Source: Discostella pseudostelligera (Eukaryota > Bacillariophyta > Thalassiosirophyceae > Thalassiosirales > Thalassiosiraceae). From it: 21,238 nucleotides of DNA. The notes under the pieces were generated by a model. It was not told the origin of the DNA. It did no database searches and saw nothing but the letters and a program-made list of their open reading frames with translations. The stretch lies in NCBI GenBank assembly GCA_036940085.1, contig JALLBK010000929.1:1-21238 (forward strand). Direction: 5' to 3'. The translations under genes were made by a program, and so were the position numbers. Below, piece by piece: positions 1 to 8,081 of this stretch. Numbering within the stretch: the stretch's first letter is position 1; every line of letters begins with the position of its first letter.

Positions 1-1283
1 GCAGAAAGAAGGAGGAGGATTCCCTTGAAGATAATCTCTTCTTCTTAACTCCAACCGCCAACAACAACTCTTGACAACAATAAGGCACACGACCACAATG
101 ATCTCTGCTTGACCTCCTCATGAAAACCTCTCATTTTGTTGCTCATCATCATCAGTTGTGCATTGTACCATACTACAGCAGCCTTTGGAATTTGGAATGA
201 TGATGGCAGCATGGAGTGGTCCTCTGCAGTCTGCAGCTGAAGTAGTGATACTAGTAAGTTTGTGTTGCATTGGTGTTACAGTTGCAGTAAGTTACATGTT
301 GTGGTTGTGTTGATAATGAATGGCCATGTTGATCAATTTCCAAGGTGTTCTACTAGAAGGAGTACCATAACACATTGACATCATCAGCTACCATACCCTG
401 AGCATCTTCTTACTACATTGACTACTCCGAACAAGAATGTTGAATATAATCATTGCTGAGAACCCCAACCCATCAGCTAACCTGAGCATCTAACTTCATT
501 GACATCACTCCATACAATGTTGAACATGATCATTGCTAAGAGGAACCCAAAGCAATCGCTACCATCCATGACATTTGCCATGTCCACACCATGCTAACCT
601 GGCCAGCAGCAGATCCAGCATGCCGCTGTTCCAGGCGTGGCCCATCCACAGAGTTATCTAAACTAGTCATTTTCCTCCAGTAGAAATCATGATTTGGACA
701 AGTAAAAAGCAAAAAAAAATTGTGCAAATTTACTCCAACTCCAACAACCATCATTCATGATACTAATTTTCTTCCCCTTCATCTCTGAAGAAATTCCTCA
801 CTTGAGACTTCTGTAGCTGATTTTGCTCTCATGAGGACAGTGGACAGTATGGAACTAGCCGCAGACACACAGACTCCAGAAGTCTCCTCTGTCACTGTCA
901 TTCATCTTCTTCATGATGGAAAGTAATAATTATGGATAGTTACCAGCTAGTATAGCTTCTTGGTGATCCAAGTAGGCAAGTATGGAGCATGGAGCATGTT
1001 ATTATGTATTATGTGGGCTTGGCATTACTGTTGAAAGCACTAAGGAGACCAGACTCAGTCTACTTCCTTGCTCCAGTTCTTTTCTCAATTTGCAAATTGC
1101 CTTCTCAAGCACATGCATGTCATAATCTTCCCCTATTTCTGATGACTCCTGGTGTGATTGCAATACAATGTTTCTAAGAAATAGAAGGGCTGTTTTGATT
1201 CTGATGACAGGATGACAGGTGAAAGGAGAACTGAAGTTTGGATTAATTCAAATAATGTGGGGATTGTAGCAGCCCTGGCATGA
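1..1283. other. Gene-poor stretch, no supported gene
   Basis: No convincing coding sequence is visible on either strand. Short open frames here have no recognisable motifs and composition typical of chance. The only structure I can support is the tandem duplication at 382-549. The stretch is AT-rich, with many CATTGACATCA-like and CATGATCATT-like phrases, suggesting old repeat-derived DNA. Confidence 0.5.
382..549. repeat. Tandem duplication, about 80 bp unit, two diverged copies
   Basis: Copy 1 (382-466) and copy 2 (471-549) share the same order of phrases: CATCAGCTA, CCTGAGCATCT, CATTGAC, ACTCC, then ATGTTGAA, ATCATTGCT and AACCC. They differ by point changes and a few small indels. No coding role is visible. 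It is probably an old local duplication. Confidence 0.7.
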
Positions 1284-2382
1284 ACTCTCCCCTTTGGCAT
1301 CCCCAATGAGGTGGTATTTGATGAACCACTCAATGTACAGGCAGATGTGACGGGGGAACCCCAGGCGATCGACACCTTCCACATGGAGATGCTGCAGCAA
1401 CAGGGCCTGACAGTATTTGGTTTCATGCAACCCAAGGATATGATTATTTACCTCCTCCACTCTCCAGCACCTTTCTATGCATGGGGAGCAACCACTCCAC
1501 TGAAAGGAAAGAACATTGGATTGGGGGGCGATTGTACGGATTTTTTCAACCCAGCCCCTGTCATCCTGCAACCGGAACACCCATGCAAGTGGCTCACCAA
1601 GGACATTATCACTGATGAAAATGCAACCAACTATTTCTATGCCAACCCAAGGGGAAATTCCACACCCCCCAACCCACAATGCCACCCTCACTCAAGTAAC
1701 CATCCCATGGCTTATCCTACTGCCCAGCAACCTAGTGAAGTTCTGTGCAGAGACCCCAAGGACCCCCTGGAGCTATTAAAATATGTCAACAGAATCCTCA
1801 CAGACGACACACTCCCAGCCTTGTTCACATTCCAGAAATACAAACTTATTACCAAATGGTGTTGTACAGCGCTCTTCAACAATGGGGGAGACAGCTTCCT
1901 ACACTATGACCTGCAAGCAGCAAGAATATCCAATGACATCTTCTTCCGTTGGGTGCGAACAAGCATCGATGCCATCTTAGGACCCATTGCTCCCACCCTC
2001 CTCCTACCACTACCAGCTGGACTTCTACCACCACCACAAGATCTCACACATTTGGCGGCAGTGGCAGCAGAGTTTGGAAAGGGAGTTATAGATGCAATTC
2101 ACCTGGCAATGGCAACAATGGCAACTGCAATGTGTGGCACCACCATTACAGCTACGGAGGGAAAAGAGTACAATGACCAATTTCACAATGCAATCCTCCG
2201 TGGCTTTGCTCATTGCTGCCAACTTGCAGGCCTTCTGCCTTCCACCACCTATTTGGGGATTATTCAGCCAAACAAAATCAATTGACATGCACCAACTCTA
2301 TCTCAAGGATGCAATGAGGAGTACTTGGGCATGGCATTGTTGGGCTGTCACTATCAACAAGGGACTGACTGATGTTAGATGA
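1284..2382 (+). pseudogene. Decayed coding segment of unknown family, open for about 330 codons then frameshifted
   Basis: One frame is open from the stop at 1281-1283 to the stop at 2283-2285, unusually long for this AT-rich stretch. It has no ATG for about the first 25 codons (a GTG lies at 1311; the first ATG is in the HMEML context), so it looks like an internal piece that lost its start. The protein has Pro-rich and Ala-rich stretches and ends near GFAHCCQLAGL. Close to 2245 the coding signal appears to move to the +1 frame, which reads PIWGLFSQTKSIDMHQLYL and stays open to 2382. The same DNA in the first frame runs to a stop, so a one-base shift is likely. From memory the C-terminal pattern (W..F..TKS.D.H...L..AM) resembles a repeated hypothetical protein family of diatoms, possibly element-borne, but I cannot confirm it. 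Function is unknown. Confidence 0.4.
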
Positions 2383-2431
2383 CAGGGCCATGACTGACAT
2401 TGACATCAATCCACTGGCTCAGGAGGATCTG

Positions 2432-2640
2432 AATTGGTGCACTGGAAACTGGGAAGTCCTACAAAGATCCTGGACAGGGTACAGGGTACCCAGCCAGGAG
2501 GAGCCAGGAGCCCATTTAGCAACGGCACCACATTCTACCAAGGCTAAGGTTTGCTGGAGCCTGGAGCTACTGGGAGGGCTCTCCTTGAACCTTTCTTTAT
2601 GTTATGCATGATCATACTCTTTCACAAAGGATCCTGTTCT
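2432..2640 (+). repeat. Diverged direct repeat, copy A
   Basis: Shares ordered blocks with 2970-3158: AATTGGTGCACTG, TGGGAAGTCC, CAAAGATCC, ACAGGGTAC, CTCTCCTTGAAC, TTTATGTTATG and GATCCTGT. Plus-strand translation of both copies keeps the phrase NWCT..WEV..RS..GY, hinting that the ancestor was coding. The middle of the repeat is poorly conserved. Confidence 0.65.
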
Positions 2641-2969
2641 GCTGACATGACATGGTCAACATACCCAGCGGCAAAGTCTATCACAGCAGATCAGCAGCCC
2701 CTTCTCCCTTCTCTTACCCACCGATGACCACACTAAGATCACACTCACACCAAATAATGCACATCTCCTAGCTTCAACACAATGGCAGCACAACACCATC
2801 ACCTCCACTATCAATATCTAGTAGTATAATCTAACTATCATTATTCATACAATACAACATAGAGCACCAGAATTTGTGGTCACTGTCCAAATCAGACAAG
2901 AAGAAGAGGGCTGATGTCAGAGGAGCCGCCACACAACTGGCATCACTCCACCAAGCTCAGAATACAACA

Positions 2970-3158
2970 AATTGGTGCACTGAGAAGTGGGAAGTCCAAA
3001 GATCCCGGGCAGGGTACCTAATCAAAAGCCCAATTAGTAGAGAGTCCACACACTGCCTACTGGGGATAGGGTATTCTGGATGAGCTGGAGCCACCTCTCC
3101 TTGAACACACATTTTTATGTTTATGTCAATCACACTAATTCTCTTCAGAAGATCCTGT
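2970..3158 (+). repeat. Diverged direct repeat, copy B
   Basis: Partner of 2432-2640, about 540 bp downstream in the same orientation. It has the same block order with a shorter middle. The translation phrase NWCTEKWEVQRSRAGY parallels NWCTGNWEVLQRSWTGY in copy A. Confidence 0.65.
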
Positions 3159-3553
3159 GGAAGAACAAATTCAAAGGGACATAAAGAAGAACTAGTACTA
3201 GTACTCGGTACATAAAGCAAACAGAGATACTGGGTGGGACCTCCTCACAGGAATCTGCAATCTGCTGGCACAAAAACAATAAAAAATAAGAAATAAAATG
3301 CAGTGGTATGAGTATCATTTCAGGGTTTTGTGGCAAGAGTAAACAGTAACCCAACAATTGCACTGGTGGGAGACTGTGCAGGGTGGAGATGATGTGCATG
3401 ACTCCTTCAAAGAGGGAACATGTCTACCACCAAATAAGGCTGGCGCTAAATACTATTGACAGTGGTCTTGTCCTCCTCCAAGAAGACGATGCTGGTGATC
3501 CAACAAAGTGTACACTTGTGTCTTCATGTGTCGTGATCATGAAGGTAAATGTA

Positions 3554-3681
3554 TGCCTGCTGGTGACCTACAAAATGATGATAATAAGTTTCTACATTCC
3601 ACTGTGATTCATCTGGTCCTCCCATGTTGAACCTGCTGATGTCACAAATCCTACAGTTTTTGTTGGTGTATCCACCTGTGT
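3554..3681 (-). repeat. Direct repeat, copy 1, coding-like on the minus strand
   Basis: About 128 bp, nearly identical to 3803-3927. On the minus strand one frame reads GGYTNKNCRICDI, then GGPDESQWNVETYYHH and VGHQQ without a stop. Copy 2 has the same frame with one stop. This suggests a duplicated piece of a former minus-strand coding sequence of unknown family. Confidence 0.75.
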
Positions 3682-3802
3682 TGTCGATTTGGTCGAGAGA
3701 TGCCATATTGTTGACACCAGGATGAAACCAGACTGGGCAACCAGAATAGGCACATGTAGTCTTCGTGCTAATATCACTTCAGGACTTTGGATACTAGTGA
3801 AT

Positions 3803-3927
3803 TGCCTGCTGGTGGCCTACAAGATGATGATAATAAGTTTCTACATCCCACTGTGATTCATCTGGTCCTCCTGTGTTGAACCTGATGTCACAAATCCTTC
3901 AGTTTTTGTTGGTGTATCCACCTGTGT
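3803..3927 (-). repeat. Direct repeat, copy 2, coding-like on the minus strand
   Basis: Partner of 3554-3681, offset by 249 bp. It differs by a handful of substitutions and a 3-base deletion. The minus-strand frame reads GGYTNKN, a stop, RICDIRFNTGGPDESQWD, VETYYHHLVGHQQ. The 3-base length difference preserves the frame, as expected of once-coding DNA. Confidence 0.75.
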
Positions 3928-4462
3928 CTGTGATCTCTGATTTTTTTCTTTTTCTCTGAATTTTTCTCCGAAGTTCATAGAAACGCTGCAGCACGTAGGT
4001 TGTTTCTGAGAAAGTATGATTTCTATGGAAAACCAAATTTTGCAAAAAACAATGAATGCGTGGTGTAAAAACAATCAATTGCTTCTGAGTTAGAATTGCA
4101 TTCACCAGAAGACATGAATTATTTGTTGTGAAATGAATAGTAGTTCATCACCATGAATTTTCACTACATTCATGATTACACTACACATATTTACTGTTGT
4201 TGTCATCACACATCACACCCAATCAATCACCTCCTCCCATTATTTCTTGTCCACCCCCTTTGCTTTTCCTCGGGTGGCCCATCATTCACCTTCCTCTTCT
4301 TAGTATTATTGACCCTCACCTCCTTGGTGGTATTTCTCCTCATCATGCCCGCTGCTTCTAAATCTCTCTCCATCTCTCTCTGTAATCGAATACATCTGTC
4401 CTCCTCCTCCTCCTCCTTCTCACCATCATCAACACTGGCATTCATATCATTTTGATGATTAT

Positions 4463-4587
4463 TATCATCATCATCATCACCCTCATCCTCATCCTCATCC
4501 TCATCCTCATCCTCATCCTCATCCTCATCCTCATCCTACCTCCTCCTCCTCCTCCTCCTCCTCCTCCTCCTCCTCCTCCTCCTCCTC

Positions 4588-4635
<48 letters not shown>

Positions 4636-4681
4636 CTCCTCGTCCTCGTCCTCCTCCTCATCCTCGTCCTCCTCCTCTCCA
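4463..4681. repeat. Compound microsatellite: (CTCATC)n, (CTC)n, (CTCGTC)n
   Basis: ATC-rich repeats from 4463 pass into CTCATC hexamers (about 4481-4537), a pure CTC run (about 4539-4592), then CTCGTC hexamers mixed with CTC and CTCATC up to about 4681. On the minus strand in one frame this gives alternating Asp/Glu followed by poly-Glu, continuous with non-repetitive acidic coding sequence on both sides. The plus-strand poly-Pro/Arg and minus-strand poly-Arg readings are artefacts of the other frames. Confidence 0.95.
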
Positions 4682-4803
4682 TCATCATGTTGCTGATGCT
4701 GCAACCTACCAGCATCTCTCTTGTTTCTCCAATTGCCAATATCAATAGTCTCATCGAATGAATCATAGGCTACATCATCCTCTTCCTGTTCATTATTCTC
4801 ATG

Positions 4804-4808
4804 CTCAG
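4804..4808. repeat. Target-site duplication, left copy (CTCAG)
   Basis: CTCAG lies directly before the TGTTGGA edge of the retroelement and recurs at 7146-7150 directly after its right edge. Five bases is the usual target-site duplication of Copia elements. Confidence 0.7.
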
Positions 4809-4937
4809 TGTTGGACAGACCGTTGGTCCATCAGGAAATCTCCAATTTTAAACTTGCACTCAATCAGCGACACTACACGTAGCTCATAAATCAGTGTAGA
4901 ACCAATTCAATACTACTTTATTAGTCACTGTTTAGCA
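4809..4937 (+). repeat. Probable 5' LTR (short, right boundary uncertain)
   Basis: Starts TGTTGGA after the CTCAG target duplication. I place the end at TTTAGCA (4931-4937) because the element's far right end also finishes with TAGCA. An alternative end is the CAACAACA just before the gag ATG at 4961. No second LTR survives to settle it, and no clear tRNA primer-binding site was recognised. Confidence 0.45.
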
Positions 4938-4960
4938 GTTCTACACCTCTATCAACAACA

Positions 4961-6094
4961 ATGGGAGAATTGGATCTACAAGCCGACACAAGGGAAAAGG
5001 TCAAGAAGGAGTCTGTGAAGAAAATCAATGGACAGCCTTCGCACACGGACATCACCCAGCTCAAAGAAGAACTTGTTCAAATCGCCGTCGTCATCCCAAA
5101 CTCACTCGGAGGAGGAGACCTCGGTCATGCCGGATTCATTGTTGATTCCACAACGTATCTGGCCCACTTTAATGGCATTCCATTCACCCAACCAAACCAA
5201 CCACCAACTCTTCCGGTCGCACCAGCGCAATCAGAAGATAAGACAAACGTCAAGCGCCTCCACAATGAACGAATTCGAATTTTGAATTTGCATGTCGGCG
5301 TCAAACAAGGACTCAAGGACAAAATCCTCGAAGCAGTAGATGAAGAATTCCTGTTAGAGTTATGCCAAGGAGTACTTGGATATCAAAAAGTCACGGCAAG
5401 GCAAATGATCGATCACTTATGCAAAAGAGGCGACGGGTTAGATCATATTGACATCATGAAAATTCGAAACAAGCAAGATGAACCATGGGACTGTACCGAG
5501 AACCCCGCTACATATTTTGCAAGAGTAGAAAAGAGCGTGTATCTTCTTTCCCTAGTAATGCCAACACCTATTGTCACAGATATGACCGAGCGAATGATGG
5601 CCATCTTGGCCGCCGTGTCCGAATCTGGAAATTTCAATACAGCCGTCCGCAAGTGGGAACAGAAGCCAGAGATTGAGAAGACGTGGGACAACATCAAGAT
5701 ATTCATCAGTGAAGAATACTGCAGAGCGCAAAAGAGAGGAGGACTCACCGCAAAGCAAGTGGGTTTTGGAGCCGTGAACTCAATGCAGGAAGCAATCGCC
5801 GATGTCACCAAAGACCAAGCCAACCTCGCAACTTCTAATGTGGTCGACGTGTTGAAGCAAATGTCACTCAAAATAGACAAATTGCAGAAAAAAGTGGATC
5901 AAGGCCCTGCTACCCCGGCTACCGCCTCAACCAATGGCAAAACTTATGCCGAGAGGAAAGTCCAAGAAGCTCCGATCTGCAAGAATTGTAATCACAAGCA
6001 CCCAGGAGTAGAAGAGGACAAGTGCTGGGAGTTGGAGGCGAACACTGCTAATCGCAAGCCTGACTGGAAGACCAACAAGACCAACTCCAACTGA
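4961..6094 (+). CDS. Copia-type Gag polyprotein, intact frame
   Basis: This 377-residue protein would form the particle shell of the retroelement in the cytoplasm and bind its RNA. The N-terminal half carries GGGDLGHAGFIV (about residues 50-61), a phrase I associate from memory with gag of diatom CoDi elements. A mostly helical capsid-like region follows. A heptad-rich stretch at about 293-315 (VVDVLKQMSLKIDKLQKKV) could be a short coiled coil. Near the C-terminus, C340-x2-C343, H345/H347 and C355 make a zinc-knuckle-like motif that departs from the standard CCHC spacing. The ATG at 4961 follows the presumed LTR closely and is the first in frame. The stop TGA at 6092-6094 is in the same frame as the protease ORF that follows, so it either ends gag deliberately or is a mutation in a single gag-pol frame. 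Translation today is unproven. Confidence 0.8.
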   Translation: MGELDLQADTREKVKKESVKKINGQPSHTDITQLKEELVQIAVVIPNSLGGGDLGHAGFIVDSTTYLAHFNGIPFTQPNQPPTLPVAPAQSEDKTNVKRLHNERIRILNLHVGVKQGLKDKILEAVDEEFLLELCQGVLGYQKVTARQMIDHLCKRGDGLDHIDIMKIRNKQDEPWDCTENPATYFARVEKSVYLLSLVMPTPIVTDMTERMMAILAAVSESGNFNTAVRKWEQKPEIEKTWDNIKIFISEEYCRAQKRGGLTAKQVGFGAVNSMQEAIADVTKDQANLATSNVVDVLKQMSLKIDKLQKKVDQGPATPATASTNGKTYAERKVQEAPICKNCNHKHPGVEEDKCWELEANTANRKPDWKTNKTNSN

Positions 6095-6115
6095 CAATGT
6101 GCGGGGCTTTCAGTA

Positions 6116-7140
6116 ATGTCAGAGTCGACAAGTTCTCAAAGTTTAGATAAACTAAACCAACATCACACTTACTTGGACGTGTCGAATTACTGGGCCCCAC
6201 TCTCAACAATATTAGAAGAAGAAAATGAGGACAAGGACGATGACAAAACCAACATCACCGAACAAGGATCCCTAGTTTTAGATCATCGAACAATTAAAAT
6301 TGATGAGTCAATGGCAGTAGATTCAGGAGCAACATCACACTTCACAACAGAAACCATCGACTTACCATGCACAGGAGAATCATCGAACAAGCAAGTACGC
6401 CTACTGGACGGAAGCATCACCGGAGGCTCTCAAAAGGCAGTACTCCCATGCACAAAATTACCCACTAAGGCAACATGTGTCAACATGCTACCCAACCTCC
6501 AAAAATCGCTGTTCAGCATCGGAAAGGTTGCAGACAAAGGATACACCATGGTATTCCACCCAAGAAATGAAGGAGTAACTATCCACAGGGAGGGCACGAT
6601 CACCATAACAACGTCAGAACCAGTGGAACTCCAAGGGTGGCGAGCAGAAACAGGACTGTGGGAATTCAATCCAAACAAGACAAACCACCAAGCCATCAAA
6701 TTGCCAGCGTCAAAAATGACATGTCAAGCATCGACAATGCTTTAAATGCATACACACTACCCTCAACTCCAATGGCAATCCATTTCCTACATGCAGTGGC
6801 TGGATATCTGACCAAATCAACGTGGCTGGCCGCAATCTAGGCCAGAAATTTTGTCACGTGGCCCATGGTAACAACCGAACATGTCAACAAGCACTACCCC
6901 AAATCTAACAAAACAGACAAAGGTCACATGAGGTTGCAACATATGAATGTGAGATCAACAAAAAAATCGAAGATGCTGACACAGGAGACAATACCAACTC
7001 ACCGATGCCCAAGGAGGAGGATGTGTACATCTACATTTTCAATGCCCACAACACTGTGTACACAGACCAAACAGGAGGTTTCCCTATCACATCAAGTCAA
7101 GGCAATAAATATGTGATGGTCATGTGCGAGGTCGACGGCA
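6116..7140 (+). pseudogene. Broken Copia pol: protease and pre-integrase, truncated in integrase
   Basis: The first frame (6116-6745) holds a retropepsin active site, AVDSGATSHF (catalytic Asp at about residue 69), followed by the LPNLQKSLFSIGKVADKGY strand typical of Copia proteases and WRAETGLWEF of the pre-integrase region. Near 6700 the coding signal moves to the +1 frame (NDMSSIDNALNAYTLPST, then FLHAVAGYLTKSTWLAAI), which hits TAG at 6838-6840 and continues (NFVTWPMVTTEHVNKHYP). A seven-A run at 6960-6966 marks a second shift into a third frame (KIEDADTGDNTNSPMP, then VYIYIFNAHNTVYTDQTGGF and YVMVMCEVDG). Homology ends there. Two frameshifts, one stop and loss of all downstream domains make it non-functional. 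The proteins are read from the sequence; the family assignment rests on motif order. Confidence 0.8.
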
Positions 7141-7145
7141 TAGCA

Positions 7146-7150
7146 CTCAG
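7146..7150. repeat. Target-site duplication, right copy (CTCAG)
   Basis: Same five bases as 4804-4808, directly after TAGCA at the end of the retroelement. On the minus strand both copies carry the codon GAG in the same reading phase. Confidence 0.7.
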
Positions 7151-7293
7151 CAGCACCACCTTGCACTTCATCCTCTTCCTCCCTCACATCCAAAATGCTA
7201 TGGATGGTCCTCATTTTCAATCCATCTCTACTCTTAACCATGATATCTTTTTCCTTAGGCTTGACCCATGTGTCCCAATAATCATGAAGTATC

Positions 7294-7348
7294 TTGTATT
7301 GGGGATCTGTCTTCTTGTATAAACCCATCCAATTATTCATAGCTTCCT
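7294..7348. repeat. Perfect 55-bp direct repeat, first copy
   Basis: Identical over 55 bp to 7427-7481, offset 133 bp. On the minus strand it encodes EAMNNWMGLYKKTDPQY. The 133-bp offset is not a multiple of three, so the duplication breaks the host frame. Confidence 0.95.
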
Positions 7349-7426
7349 AATGTAAGATTGCACCTCTGGGGCATGACAAGTTGATCCAAAATGTCCCATC
7401 GATCAACCATGTGAGAGTTTCTGATG

Positions 7427-7481
7427 TTGTATTGGGGATCTGTCTTCTTGTATAAACCCATCCAATTATTCATAGCTTCCT
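7427..7481. repeat. Perfect 55-bp direct repeat, second copy
   Basis: Partner of 7294-7348. The absence of any mismatch suggests a recent duplication or conversion compared with the much older repeats at 2.4-3.9 kb. Confidence 0.95.
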
Positions 7482-8081
7482 CAAAGTACTTTGTCCTTGC
7501 TGAATTCCATGTCGTTACACCAAATGTCCTATTGGTGCCCTGTCCTGTGTCCTGAGGTGAAGAGTGGCTTCACTGCCTTGTTAGTAGCAACACCATCGTT
7601 GCTCATCTTTGCTGTCCATACATGTGAGCTATTCTTAATCAATGAGCATGTGTAGGCTATGTCGCTTGGAGTATGTCCAAATATGTTGCTCCTGGATTGA
7701 GAGACAACACATTCTTGAAGTACTGATCAGAGTTGTGCATGTTACGGCAATAGTAGGTAGCAAGGAAAAGCATCAGCTCATCCATCACATCATTCTCTTG
7801 CCAATGAGAAACTCCCACAGTGAACATGTCAGGATTACACTGTGCATGGTTTTTGTCAACTTTCACAGAGGCAGATGAGATTGTATCAATATCAAGTAAC
7901 ATTAAACAAAAGACAAACTCTGCTGTACTCATGCTCTATAAACAGCAGGTTGTATGATGTTCTTGAGAAGACAAGAAATCCATGGTGAGGAGGCACCCAA
8001 AAAATCAGGGGACTGCTGAAGTGGTGTTTGTCTAGAAAGTGTCACCATTCAGGCTTGAACAAGGATCAGGATGAGGTTGGA

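Larger units (their letters stand above)
2383..4226. other. Repeat-rich intergenic stretch without a supported gene
   Basis: Two pairs of diverged direct repeats dominate this stretch (2432-2640 with 2970-3158, and 3554-3681 with 3803-3927). Minus-strand translations inside the second pair look coding-like but are interrupted by stops. I find no intact gene, no signal peptide and no known domain. It reads as a patchwork of eroded coding or mobile sequence. Confidence 0.5.
4227..4808 (-). pseudogene. 3' part of a broken minus-strand gene encoding an acidic-tailed protein
   Basis: On the minus strand the frame entering at 4808 reads HENNEQEEDDVAYDSFDETI, then DIGNWRNKRDAGRLQHQQ, then a long Asp/Glu tract encoded by the microsatellite. 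That frame stops (VG then TGA) at the boundary between the two microsatellite blocks. The other acidic frame takes over (DEDEDEG, DDDDDNNHQND) and runs through a charged helical tail (REMERDLEAAGMMRRN, KKRKVNDGPPEEKQRGW) to a stop at 4227. One small length change in the microsatellite would reconnect the frames. The upstream half of the gene lies beyond the retrotransposon, at 7146 and above, and joins in phase through the 5-base target duplication. The NTKKRKV stretch could be a nuclear localisation signal. Family and function are not recognised. Confidence 0.6.
4809..7145 (+). mobile_element. Internally deleted Copia-type LTR retrotransposon (CoDi-like), non-autonomous
   Basis: The left edge is TGTTGGA, a common start of Copia LTRs, and the right edge ends in TAGCA, so the ends are TG...CA. 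Both edges are flanked by CTCAG. Inside, in order, are a short LTR, gag with a zinc-knuckle-like motif, a retropepsin with DSGAT, and the pre-integrase region with the first part of the integrase zone (YVMVMCEVDG). The sequence then breaks off at about 7137-7140. The integrase catalytic core, reverse transcriptase, RNase H and almost all of the 3' LTR are missing. The pol part carries two frameshifts and a stop, so the copy cannot move by itself. It sits in the opposite orientation to the minus-strand gene it splits. Confidence 0.8.
7146..7990 (-). pseudogene. 5' part of the minus-strand gene split by the retrotransposon, multiply frameshifted
   Basis: Three minus-strand frames carry successive coding-like pieces. 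From about 7980 to 7660 the piece includes MDFLSSQEHHTTCC, a stop, then MSTAEFVFCLMLLDIDT, FTVGVSHWQENDVMDELMLF and LNPGATYLDILQ. The next, from about 7670 to 7530, is DIAYTCSLIKNSSHVWTAKM and KPLFTSGHRTGHQ. The last, from about 7550 down, is FGVTTWNSARTKYFEEAMNN with WMGLYKKTDPQ. A 55-bp duplication then repeats EAMNNWMGLYKKTDPQY, and the second copy leads through LHDYWDTWVK and DVREEEDEVQGGAAE to the CTCAG target site. The phrases form a plausible continuous protein after minor repairs, and continue at 4808 beyond the element. From memory this resembles a repeated diatom-specific hypothetical family. I do not know its function. Confidence 0.5.

Noticed and set aside
1248..1691. Minus-strand open frame opposite the orphan segment
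   Set aside because: It is a shadow of the longer plus-strand frame, with no motif and no coding-like continuation.
4452..4766. Open frames of poly-Pro/Arg (plus) and poly-Arg (minus) over the microsatellite
   Set aside because: They are off-frame readings of CTC and CTCGTC repeats. Only the Asp/Glu minus frame is continuous with coding-like sequence on both sides.
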